Source: a virus
Length of the DNA: 48,770 nucleotides
IMG/VR virus record: IMGVR_UViG_3300006802_000085
Span: 32,001-80,770 of that record
Reading direction: 5' to 3' (one strand)
Positions within the stretch are counted from its first letter, which is position 1, and each line of letters opens with the position of its first letter. Both the position numbers and the translations under genes were made by a program. This document shows, piece by piece, positions 17,280-23,068 of this stretch. The notes beneath the pieces are model-generated. The model was not told where the DNA came from, ran no database searches, and worked only from the letters and a program-made list of their open reading frames with translations.

Positions 17280-18307
17280 GCCGGCGGTCGTGGGTGGAGG
17301 GCGTCGTCGCCGCGCTGGGGATGACGACGGGTGAGCGCGGTCGCGATCGGGTGTGGGTGATCTGCCCTTGGCATCAGGCGCCGGATTCGCCCGCGGCGTG
17401 GGCCACGAGTTTCTTCGTGCGCACGGCGGGCACGCGCCGCACGCGGGACGGCGGTACGTACAGCGCCGCCGGTCAATACCATTGCTTTGCGTGCGGCGTC
17501 GGCGGATCCATCCGCGACCTCGTGCGCCGTGTGCGCCGTTGCTCGGAAGCGGAGGCGGACGCGTTCGTGCTCCGGCGCGGCGGACGCGCCGGCGCGAAGG
17601 TGGAGGAGCTGCGCCGGCGCGTCGGCGTCGTTCGCGTCGAGCGACCGGGGCGCGTCGGCTTCGTGCTCCCGCGCGAGGTCGTGTTCGAGCCGTTGCCGCG
17701 GTGGCCGTCGGGCGCGCGCGCGGAGCTAGAGCGACGAGGCGTGACCGCCGAGGAGGTGGAGCGGTTCGGCATCGGCTACGCCGTCGACGGCGCGAAGCTT
17801 GGCGGACGCATCGTCATTCCGTGGCGCGACGGCTCCGACCGCATCGGGAGCTACAGCGCGCGCACGTTCGTCGACGCCGCGCCCAAGTACACGACTCCGG
17901 GACCGAACGACCACCCCGATCGCGACATCGTGTTCGGCGAGCACCTATGGCCCGCGAGCGGTCGCGATCTCGTCGTCGTCGCCGAGGGCGCGCTCAACGC
18001 CATCGCCGCCGCGCGCGCGTGTCCAGGCGTGGCCGTGGGAGCGGTCGGCGGCGCAGACAACTACAGCGCGGGGCAGGCGCGGCGTCTGGCGACGTTCGCG
18101 CGTGTGCTCATCCTCTCCGACCCCGACCCCGCCGGCGACAAGCTAGCGGCCGCGATCGCGGGCACGATCGGCCGCTACGCGCAGACGGAGCGTGTGCGGT
18201 TGCCGCGCGGGCAAGACGCCGAGGACGTGGGGACGCAACGGCTACGGCAAGCGATCGACGACGCGCTGGAGCGCATGACGGTTGCGCGCGGCGCGTTCGC
18301 GCTATAA
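17276..18307 (+). CDS. DNA primase, DnaG type
   Basis: 343 residues from TTG 17276 (TTGA overlap with the helicase stop); GTG 17294 is the alternative. A CHC2-type zinc site is formed by CPWH (30-33) and CFACG (70-74). The Toprim domain is seen as VVVAEGALNAIAAARA followed by LILSDPDPAGDKLA, with the acidic Glu and DPD residues that bind magnesium. It synthesises RNA primers at the fork. The stop codon TAA lies inside the TATAAA box of the next promoter. Confidence 0.85.
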   Translation: MSRRSWVEGVVAALGMTTGERGRDRVWVICPWHQAPDSPAAWATSFFVRTAGTRRTRDGGTYSAAGQYHCFACGVGGSIRDLVRRVRRCSEAEADAFVLRRGGRAGAKVEELRRRVGVVRVERPGRVGFVLPREVVFEPLPRWPSGARAELERRGVTAEEVERFGIGYAVDGAKLGGRIVIPWRDGSDRIGSYSARTFVDAAPKYTTPGPNDHPDRDIVFGEHLWPASGRDLVVVAEGALNAIAAARACPGVAVGAVGGADNYSAGQARRLATFARVLILSDPDPAGDKLAAAIAGTIGRYAQTERVRLPRGQDAEDVGTQRLRQAIDDALERMTVARGAFAL

Positions 18308-18308
18308 A
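18303..18308 (+). promoter_or_regulatory. -10-like box, type C variant (TATAAA)
   Basis: GCGCTATAAACC contains the primase stop codon. The HTH gene starts 33 bases later behind an AAGGAGA ribosome site. Confidence 0.5.
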
Positions 18309-18341
18309 CCTATATGCACAGCAAGCAAGGAGATCTGAACC

Positions 18342-18650
18342 GTGAACACGACACACCCCGACCACGTCATCGCCGCACTCATCGTCGCCGACCCGAAGCA
18401 GGCGCGCGCCCGGCTCATCGAGCGATTGCGCAAAGCGAGGATGCACAAGGGCGACTGCGCCGCGGCGATCGGGTGCGCGCACTCGACCTTGCTCAGGTGG
18501 ATCCGCAAGCTGCGGCTGGAGCCCGAGATCGAGAAGTTGGAAGCGCGCGCTCGGCGTGAGGGCTGGCACCACGGACGCGTCGGCGGCAGGCCCGAGGGGT
18601 CGACGGTCGCGAACGGAGCCGCCCCAAGGGGCTCGCGTCTACCCGGGTAA
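18342..18650 (+). CDS. Fis-type helix-turn-helix protein ending in LPG*
   Basis: 102 residues from GTG 18342 (AAGGAGAT upstream). RLRKARMHKGDCAAAIGCAHSTLLRWIRKLRLEPEIEKLEARAR is a helix-turn-helix of the HTH_8/Fis kind, so a small transcription factor is likely. The C-terminus RLPG* is encoded by the dispersed palindrome. It closes the replication block before a strong terminator, a sensible place for a regulator of the repeated elements. Confidence 0.65.
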   Translation: MNTTHPDHVIAALIVADPKQARARLIERLRKARMHKGDCAAAIGCAHSTLLRWIRKLRLEPEIEKLEARARREGWHHGRVGGRPEGSTVANGAAPRGSRLPG

Positions 18651-18658
18651 ACACGAGC
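18631..18658 (+). repeat. dispersed palindrome, copy 3
   Basis: Core GTCTACCCGGGTAAAC within 28 bases of near-perfect inverted repeat (GCTCG / CGAGC outside). Supplies the stop codon of the HTH gene and stands just before the terminator. Confidence 0.9.
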
Positions 18659-18678
18659 CGACGTCGGCACACAGGAAA

Positions 18679-18719
18679 CGCCCTATCCCCACGCCCTGGG
18701 GGTGGGGCGTTTTTTTTTT
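18679..18719 (+). terminator. strong rho-independent terminator
   Basis: A 12-pair stem (CGCCCTATCCCC with GGGGGTGGGGCG, two G-U pairs) with a 7-base loop, followed by ten T residues. It ends transcription of the helicase-primase-HTH block and isolates the small-gene array that follows. Confidence 0.92.
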
Positions 18720-18739
18720 GCCCCGAGGGCAGAAAAGGT

Positions 18740-18768
18740 TTGCGCGTCGGCGCGCGACGGTTCATAGT
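18740..18768 (+). promoter_or_regulatory. promoter cassette type B, copy 1
   Basis: TTGCGC, 17-base spacer, CATAGT. The spacer contains the inverted repeat GCGCG-TCGG-CGCGC overlapping the -35. ATG 18775 is the seventh base after the -10, at the expected +1: leaderless. Confidence 0.8.
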
Positions 18769-18774
18769 CTTCTC

Positions 18775-18945
18775 ATGACGACGACACACAACAACACGGA
18801 AACGGTGTCCGACATCCACGGCAACAAGGTCGGCGTCGTTGAGTGCGACGGCGGCGAGTGGGTCGCCTACAACCTCAGCGACATCGAGGTCTACCGCGGC
18901 CCCTCGTTCACCGCGGCGTGCGACGCGGCGCGGGGTGAGTCGTGA
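18775..18945 (+). CDS. small hypothetical protein
   Basis: 56 residues: MTTTHNNTETVSDIHGNKVGVVECDGGEWVAYNLSDIEVYRGPSF, a short beta-rich protein. The start is set by the type B promoter, not by a ribosome site. First gene of an array joined by GTGA overlaps. Unknown; early host- or defence-interacting role is a guess from position and size. Confidence 0.6.
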   Translation: MTTTHNNTETVSDIHGNKVGVVECDGGEWVAYNLSDIEVYRGPSFTAACDAARGES

Positions 18946-19178
18946 AGCCCCGCTCCTGGACGTCCAACGGGTACCGGTACTGGAGCCTGGTCACCGCGGA
19001 GGCGGAGGTCGTGGCCTCGGTTCCCGAGGGGTACACCCCGCACTTCCCGCCGATGCACGCGACGTACGAGGTGTACACGATCAAGAAGGGGCTCGCGAAG
19101 TTTGAGGGGTACGCGGAGGGCGAGCAGCGGGCGCGCCTGCACCACGCGTTCGGGTGCGCGTTCGGGAGGCAGTCGTGA
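18942..19178 (+). CDS. small hypothetical protein
   Basis: 78 residues from GTG 18942 (GTGA overlap). Aromatic-rich: YRYWSLVTAEAEVVASVPEGYTPHFPPMHATYEVYTIKKG. No family recognised. Coupled at both ends. Confidence 0.55.
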   Translation: MKPRSWTSNGYRYWSLVTAEAEVVASVPEGYTPHFPPMHATYEVYTIKKGLAKFEGYAEGEQRARLHHAFGCAFGRQS

Positions 19179-19420
19179 GCGGCTTTGACAAGTGGTTCGT
19201 GACGTTCCTGAACGAGAAGGGCGTCGACTTCGAGGAAACCTTCGAGGTCATGGGGCCGAGCGGGGTGAACTTCATCCCCGTCGGCTGCATCGTGGAGCTT
19301 GCGGCGTCGGCACCCGACCACGAGCAGCGCGCCATCAAGTCGACGTGCGTGAAGATCGACTTCGTGAACGGCGACGTACGCCACTTCCTGAAACACCTCG
19401 CGACCGCGGTGGCACGGTGA
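19175..19420 (+). CDS. small hypothetical protein
   Basis: 81 residues from GTG 19175 (GTGA overlap): FDKWFVTFLNEKGVDFEETFEVMGPSGVNFIPVGCIVELAASAP. Mixed alpha/beta, unrecognised. Confidence 0.55.
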   Translation: MSGFDKWFVTFLNEKGVDFEETFEVMGPSGVNFIPVGCIVELAASAPDHEQRAIKSTCVKIDFVNGDVRHFLKHLATAVAR

Positions 19421-19968
19421 AGCGCCGCCGACAAACGGCGCGGACGCCGGAGCAAGAGGCGAAGCGCGCGGCCGAGCGTGAGGCGCACGAGGCGAGCAAG
19501 CGCGAGTGCCAGATCTGCGAGCGCCACCAGTGCGTCGACGCTCGCGGCAACATGGTCCTGCACGGCTACACCCGGCCAGGCTACGGCTTCATCCAGGGGA
19601 GCTGCTTTGGGGTCGGGCATGTCGACTACGCGCGCGGGACGGACGCGCTGGAGGCGTACGCGGCGCAGCTCGAAGGCTTGCTCGCGGACGCAAACGAGAA
19701 CGTGCGTCGCTACGTCGCCGGGGAGGTCACGCACTTCACGACCTCCGCGCTGGCTTACGACTTGGACGAGCGCGGCTGGATCATCTATGACGGCAGGAAG
19801 CCGCGGATGAAGACGGTGTTTACGTCGTGGGCGCCGGGCGTGTCGCACCCGTCGAAGTACTCGGCACAGCTCCAGTCGGCGCATGCGTCTGCGGCACAAC
19901 ACGCGAGGCTACTCGCGGCAGAACTGGGGCGGGTCCGGGCCCGTATCGCGGCGTGGGTGGCGCCGTGA
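19417..19968 (+). CDS. hypothetical protein with Cys/His cluster
   Basis: 183 residues from GTG 19417. A charged N-terminal helix leads to CQICERHQCV, a possible metal site, then GYTRPGYGFIQGSCFGVGH. The C-terminal half is a long helix (SAQLQSAHASAAQHARLLAAELGRVRARI). Unknown function; overlaps both neighbours. Confidence 0.6.
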   Translation: MKRRRQTARTPEQEAKRAAEREAHEASKRECQICERHQCVDARGNMVLHGYTRPGYGFIQGSCFGVGHVDYARGTDALEAYAAQLEGLLADANENVRRYVAGEVTHFTTSALAYDLDERGWIIYDGRKPRMKTVFTSWAPGVSHPSKYSAQLQSAHASAAQHARLLAAELGRVRARIAAWVAP

Positions 19969-20090
19969 GGCGCGTCCGGTGGGTCTGCCCGGCCGGGGCG
20001 CACGCGGCCGTTCTCGGGTCCTCTAGGCCCCGGCGCGACGAGGCGGCGCACGCCGAGGCCGCGTTTTTCTGGGGGCTCGAAAAAAAGTAG
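19965..20090 (+). CDS. 41-residue ORF ending AAFFWGLEKK
   Basis: GTG 19965 overlaps the upstream stop. The last residues AAFFWGLEKK* recur at the end of the 40988 gene, where the DNA is also nearly identical. The A-run giving the Lys codons belongs to the block that precedes type B promoters, so the peptide may be an incidental reading of a DNA element. Confidence 0.4.
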   Translation: MRRVRWVCPAGAHAAVLGSSRPRRDEAAHAEAAFFWGLEKK

Positions 20091-20110
20091 GGGTCGGGGC
20101 AGAAAAAGTG

Positions 20111-20139
20111 TTGCGCGTCGGCGCGCGATGGTTCATAGT
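20111..20139 (+). promoter_or_regulatory. promoter cassette type B, copy 2
   Basis: TTGCGC-N17-CATAGT with GCGCGTCGGCGCGC in the spacer. ATG 20146 is 7 bases after the -10: leaderless. Confidence 0.8.
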
Positions 20140-20145
20140 CTTCTC

Positions 20146-20349
20146 ATGACGACGCCGATTGCAAAACTGATTGTGACCGAGATCGTGATGGAGACCCGTC
20201 GCGCGATGGTACCCGGACACGAGTACGTGTACATCACCGGCTGCTGCGGCGGGGTGACGTCGAACCGCCGCCGCGCCCCGCACCCCCCGGCCAAGTGGGT
20301 CAAGTGCCCGTGCTGTGGCGGTCGGAACGGCGTGGATTGGTGGTCATGA
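20146..20349 (+). CDS. small zinc-ribbon-like protein
   Basis: 67 residues. TGCCGG and later VKCPCCGGRNGVDWW make a CC...CxCC metal-binding pair. Start placed by the type B promoter. Unknown role. Confidence 0.6.
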   Translation: MTTPIAKLIVTEIVMETRRAMVPGHEYVYITGCCGGVTSNRRRAPHPPAKWVKCPCCGGRNGVDWWS

Positions 20350-20350
20350 A

Positions 20351-20378
20351 CCCGGGGAGCCGAGTAGGGCTCCCCGGG
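20351..20378 (+). other. GC-rich stem-loop
   Basis: Eleven-pair perfect stem (CCCGGGGAGCC / GGCTCCCCGGG) with a 6-base loop, two bases after the upstream stop. It is followed by CTGACTG and an A-run rather than T residues, so termination would be weak. Confidence 0.6.
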
Positions 20379-20417
20379 GGCTGACTGAAAAAAAAGACGC
20401 GCCGACGCGAAAAAGTG

Positions 20418-20446
20418 TTGCGCGTTGGCGCGCGATAGTTCATAGA
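20418..20446 (+). promoter_or_regulatory. promoter cassette type B, copy 3
   Basis: TTGCGC-N17-CATAGA; spacer GCGCGTTGGCGCGC. This copy has a leader of about 54 bases. Confidence 0.8.
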
Positions 20447-20455
20447 TAGATCACC

Positions 20456-20470
20456 GGGTCGCGGTGACCC
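20456..20470 (+). promoter_or_regulatory. 5'-leader hairpin of the 20507 gene
   Basis: GGGTC-GCGGT-GACCC, starting three bases after the predicted transcript start. The same GCGGT loop occurs in the leader at 41891. Confidence 0.55.
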
Positions 20471-20506
20471 AAACCAAAGCCAACCGGCAGAAGATCGGAG
20501 ACCACC

Positions 20507-21244
20507 ATGAGCTACGAGAACGCCCCCGCCACCAAGCTCCTCGCCACCAACTGCGCCTGCTGCGGCCGCGCCCTCGTCGACGCCATCAGCGTCGAGACGG
20601 GTGTGGGCCCGGACTGCCGCGCGATGCACGGCTACGACGACGCGCAGGGCGAGCCGGACTGGGAGCGCGCGATGGCGCTGCTCGACGGCTGCGTGCCCGT
20701 GGCCGAGGTCAACCCGACGATGGCGCCGCGCGACGCCGTGAACGTGCTCGTGCACCGGGTCGCGCGGCGTGGCGCGAGCATCGACCGCGAGGCGGCAGCC
20801 GCGATCTTCCGCGCGATCGACGCCCTCGGCTTCGCCGTGCTCGCGGCGCGCATCGCCAAGCGTTTCCGCATGACGGTGGAGGAGCCGGTGGTCGAGGCGC
20901 CGCAGGGCCCGAGCATCGACGACCTCCGCCGCGAGTACGCGCGCATTCGCCACGTCCGCTGCTACGACGGCGTCGAGCCGCGCGAGTTCGACGCCGTCGT
21001 GAGGGCGTACCTCGGCGACGCCGCCGGGCCCGCCGACTTCGTCGCGGCGGCGTCGACCGTCGCCTGCCCGTGCAAGCGGTGCCGCGGCACGGGTGAGTAC
21101 GTGTTCCGCGCCAACGACGGTGACACCCGCCGCGCCGAGTGCTTCCGCTGCGGCGGCAAGGGCACCCAGGACCTCTCGGACGCGCACCGCAACCGCGCGT
21201 ATGATGCTCACCGCCGTGCGCCGCGTGGTGCGGTCGCTGCGTGA
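20507..21244 (+). CDS. zinc-finger protein (DUF6011-like N-terminus, DnaJ-like C-terminus)
   Basis: 245 residues; CGGAG ribosome site. The N-terminus CACCGRALVDAISVETGVGPDCRAM fits the short zinc motif of DUF6011-type phage proteins. The C-terminal CKRCRGTGEYVF...CFRCGGKGTQ is a CxxCxGxG pair like the DnaJ zinc centre. The middle (DAVNVLVHRVARRGASIDREAAAAIFRAID) is helical. Role unknown; perhaps nucleic-acid or protein binding. Confidence 0.7.
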   Translation: MSYENAPATKLLATNCACCGRALVDAISVETGVGPDCRAMHGYDDAQGEPDWERAMALLDGCVPVAEVNPTMAPRDAVNVLVHRVARRGASIDREAAAAIFRAIDALGFAVLAARIAKRFRMTVEEPVVEAPQGPSIDDLRREYARIRHVRCYDGVEPREFDAVVRAYLGDAAGPADFVAAASTVACPCKRCRGTGEYVFRANDGDTRRAECFRCGGKGTQDLSDAHRNRAYDAHRRAPRGAVAA

Positions 21245-21252
21245 GTTGACCC

Positions 21253-21296
21253 CTGAGGTTCCGCCCCGACTGCGCGCAGTCGGGGCGCCTCCTCAG
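21253..21296 (+). terminator. long perfect inverted repeat, possible terminator
   Basis: A 24-base perfect palindrome (21263-21286, GCCCCGACTGCG arms) nested inside CTGAGG/CCTCAG. No T-run follows, so intrinsic termination is uncertain. Confidence 0.5.
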
Positions 21297-21320
21297 CGGC
21301 CGACGAAAGGGAAAAGGGAG

Positions 21321-21770
21321 ATGACCATGGGATCGAACGGAATGACGACGTCACACGATGATGGCGAGCCCGCCGCGAAGGCGCGGGTCTTCAAGGGCGC
21401 GGGTTGGAAGTTCTCGCGCAACGGTCCGGTCGTGACCGGCGAGAACATGCGGTACACGTACACGGCAACGATCTGCGAGGTGTACGCGCCCGTGGGCACG
21501 TACACCGGGGGCCCAAAACGCCTCGTCGATGTCGCGCTGATCTCCGGGAAGTGGCACGCGCTCACGCAGGCGACGGCGGGCGGGGGGCGCAATCGGGTGA
21601 TGCCGCTGGAGACGTTCCTCGCCCGGTACACGCACGGCGCCCGCAAGGGCACGGCGAAGCCCGGGGCGAAGCCCGGGGCGAAGCCGTCGGCAGGGGACCT
21701 CGACCGAATCGAACGCAAGCTCGACGCGCTACTCGCGGCGCTCGGCATCGTGGTGGAGGGCGGGTCGTGA
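21321..21770 (+). CDS. hypothetical protein with PGAK repeat
   Basis: 149 residues from ATG 21321 behind AAAAGGGAG. VFKGAGWKFSRNGPVVTGENMRYTYTATICEVYAPVGTYT is beta-rich. A linker of tandem 12-base repeats encodes AKPGAKPGAKP, then a short helix (GDLDRIERKLDALLAALG). Unknown. Confidence 0.6.
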   Translation: MTMGSNGMTTSHDDGEPAAKARVFKGAGWKFSRNGPVVTGENMRYTYTATICEVYAPVGTYTGGPKRLVDVALISGKWHALTQATAGGGRNRVMPLETFLARYTHGARKGTAKPGAKPGAKPSAGDLDRIERKLDALLAALGIVVEGGS

Positions 21771-22021
21771 ACGCGCGCGAAGAGGACAAGGCGATCGAGG
21801 ACGTGATCCGGCGCGGAGTGGCGTCGCCGCTGACGCGCTACCGCGTGACCCTCGTGTGCGACTGCTACGCCGACGCCGCGTACGGGTACGGGCCGACGCG
21901 CGAGAGCGCGCTCAACCGGGCGGTGCGTCACTTCCGCCGTGCGCACGGGCCCCGGGCGAAGGTGGGGGAGACCATCGTGGAGGAGGCGCTCACCGGCCAC
22001 TACGAGGAGATCGAGTCGTGA
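21767..22021 (+). CDS. small hypothetical protein
   Basis: 84 residues from GTG 21767 (GTGA overlap): YRVTLVCDCYADAAYGYGPTRESALNRAVRHFRRAHG, a strand-helix pattern resembling small dsRNA- or ferredoxin-like folds. Not recognised. Confidence 0.55.
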   Translation: MNAREEDKAIEDVIRRGVASPLTRYRVTLVCDCYADAAYGYGPTRESALNRAVRHFRRAHGPRAKVGETIVEEALTGHYEEIES

Positions 22022-22311
22022 AGCTCACGGTGACCATCGACGGGGCCGAGTACACGCTCGACCCCGAGGCCGAGAGCGCGCGCGTGCGCGGGCTCGACGT
22101 GTGCCCGCGGTGCGGGCGCAAGCCCCACCCCGAGCAGGGCGTGCACGTGCAGGGGCGGGGCAGGCGCATCGCCGACCACGACGTCTACGAGGCGGACGGG
22201 TACGCCTACTGCTGCGGCGCCGCGCTCGGTCTCATCCGGGCGCGGGTGTCCACGATCTTCGGCTTGGAGGAGGACGAGCGCGTGCTCTATGGTCGCGCGC
22301 GGGTGTATTGA
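22018..22311 (+). CDS. small zinc-binding hypothetical protein
   Basis: 97 residues from GTG 22018. CPRCGRKPHPEQG and a later YAYCCGAA suggest a metal site. Its last six codons (GRARVY*) lie in the first copy of a 106-bp direct repeat. Confidence 0.55.
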   Translation: MKLTVTIDGAEYTLDPEAESARVRGLDVCPRCGRKPHPEQGVHVQGRGRRIADHDVYEADGYAYCCGAALGLIRARVSTIFGLEEDERVLYGRARVY

Positions 22312-22316
22312 CCGGG

Positions 22317-22334
22317 CGTTTACCCGGGTAAACG
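22317..22334 (+). repeat. dispersed palindrome, copy 4 (perfect)
   Basis: CGTTTACCCGGGTAAACG, followed by GGATAATTCC. It lies 31 bases upstream of a type B -35. Confidence 0.92.
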
Positions 22335-22364
22335 GGATAATTCCCCGAGCGAGAAAAAAAAGTG

Positions 22365-22393
22365 TTGCGCGTTGGCGCGCGATAGTTCATAGA
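22365..22393 (+). promoter_or_regulatory. promoter cassette type B, copy 4
   Basis: TTGCGC-N17-CATAGA, spacer GCGCGTTGGCGCGC. ATG 22400 is 7 bases after the -10: leaderless. Confidence 0.8.
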
Positions 22394-22399
22394 TAGATC

Positions 22400-22621
22400 A
22401 TGATCATCGCTACCGCATACGTACACGTCGTGGGCAAGGGCTGGTTCCGGGCCGAGATGACCGATCGATGGGTGCCGTCGTACGTCGGCGCCGCGCGTCA
22501 GACCAAATACTACGAGCGCCGCGGGCGGGAGTACGTCGAGATCGCCTACTCCGACGTGCCCCGCTCTGCCTACCGCGCTCTGCGCCGCGCTCTGCGCCGC
22601 GAAACCGCGCCCGGCGAGTGA
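22400..22621 (+). CDS. small hypothetical protein
   Basis: 73 residues: MIIATAYVHVVGKGWFRAEMTDRWVPSYVGAARQTKYYERRG. Near its end the DNA has a tandem GCTCTGCGCCGC duplication (RALRRALRR). It is the only gene inside the 331-base repeated unit. Unknown. Confidence 0.6.
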   Translation: MIIATAYVHVVGKGWFRAEMTDRWVPSYVGAARQTKYYERRGREYVEIAYSDVPRSAYRALRRALRRETAPGE

Positions 22622-22647
22622 GGTCGCGCGCGGGTGTATTGACCGGG

Positions 22648-22665
22648 CGTTTACCCGGGTAAACG
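22648..22665 (+). repeat. dispersed palindrome, copy 5 (perfect)
   Basis: CGTTTACCCGGGTAAACG inside direct-repeat copy B. Confidence 0.92.
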
Positions 22666-22695
22666 GGATAATTCCCCGAGCGAGAAAAAAAAGTG

Positions 22696-22724
22696 TTGCG
22701 CGTTGGCGCGCGATAGTTCATAGA
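22696..22724 (+). promoter_or_regulatory. promoter cassette type B, copy 5
   Basis: TTGCGC-N17-CATAGA; ATG 22731 is 7 bases after the -10: leaderless. Confidence 0.8.
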
Positions 22725-22730
22725 TAGGAC

Positions 22731-23018
22731 ATGACGACGGCGACGACAAAGGCTCTGGTGGCGGACGTGGTGATCGAGGCGAAGTTCCCGCGCGTCAGCG
22801 GTGGTGACGAGTGCGAGGGTCGGCTCATCAGCCGCGGGGCTGAGCGGCTGGGGCTGATCGCCCGGGTCTTCGAGGCCAAGGACATCGGTTTCGCGACCGC
22901 GCGCTACCAGAACATGACGGTGGGGTACCGGTTCGAGAATTGGGTGACCGAGGAGGATCGCGAGTACCCGACCCTGCGCGAAGCGATGGCTGCGGCACGA
23001 GCCGCGTTTTCGAAGTGA
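22731..23018 (+). CDS. small hypothetical protein
   Basis: 95 residues: TTKALVADVVIEAKFPRVSGGDECEGRLISRGAERLGLIARVFEAKDIGFATARYQ, then a C-terminal helix (TLREAMAAARAAFSK). Compact alpha/beta, unrecognised. Last gene of the first small-gene array. Confidence 0.6.
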   Translation: MTTATTKALVADVVIEAKFPRVSGGDECEGRLISRGAERLGLIARVFEAKDIGFATARYQNMTVGYRFENWVTEEDREYPTLREAMAAARAAFSK

Positions 23019-23068
23019 GTGAAGTGTGTGCGCGCCCGGCAGACGACCGGGAGAAAAAGGAGGACGAC

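Larger units (their letters stand above)
22291..22396 (+). repeat. 106-bp direct repeat, copy A
   Basis: Identical to 22622-22727, offset 331 bases. Contains the end of the upstream gene, a dispersed palindrome, an A-run and a complete type B promoter. Confidence 0.95.
22622..22727 (+). repeat. 106-bp direct repeat, copy B
   Basis: Exact copy of 22291-22396. Its first 21 bases still spell the codons GRARVY* of the gene at 22018 although here they follow a stop codon, which marks it as the derived copy. Confidence 0.95.

Noticed and set aside
18314-18559. ATG 18314 ORF just after the TATAAA box
   Set aside because: Its product is Arg/His-rich and overlaps the HTH gene out of frame; GTG 18342 has AAGGAGAT and gives the recognisable protein.
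22308-22341. TTGACC...GATAAT as a sigma-70 promoter around the palindrome
   Set aside because: The spacing is 22 bases, too long for a normal promoter, and a better promoter with 17-base spacing lies just downstream.
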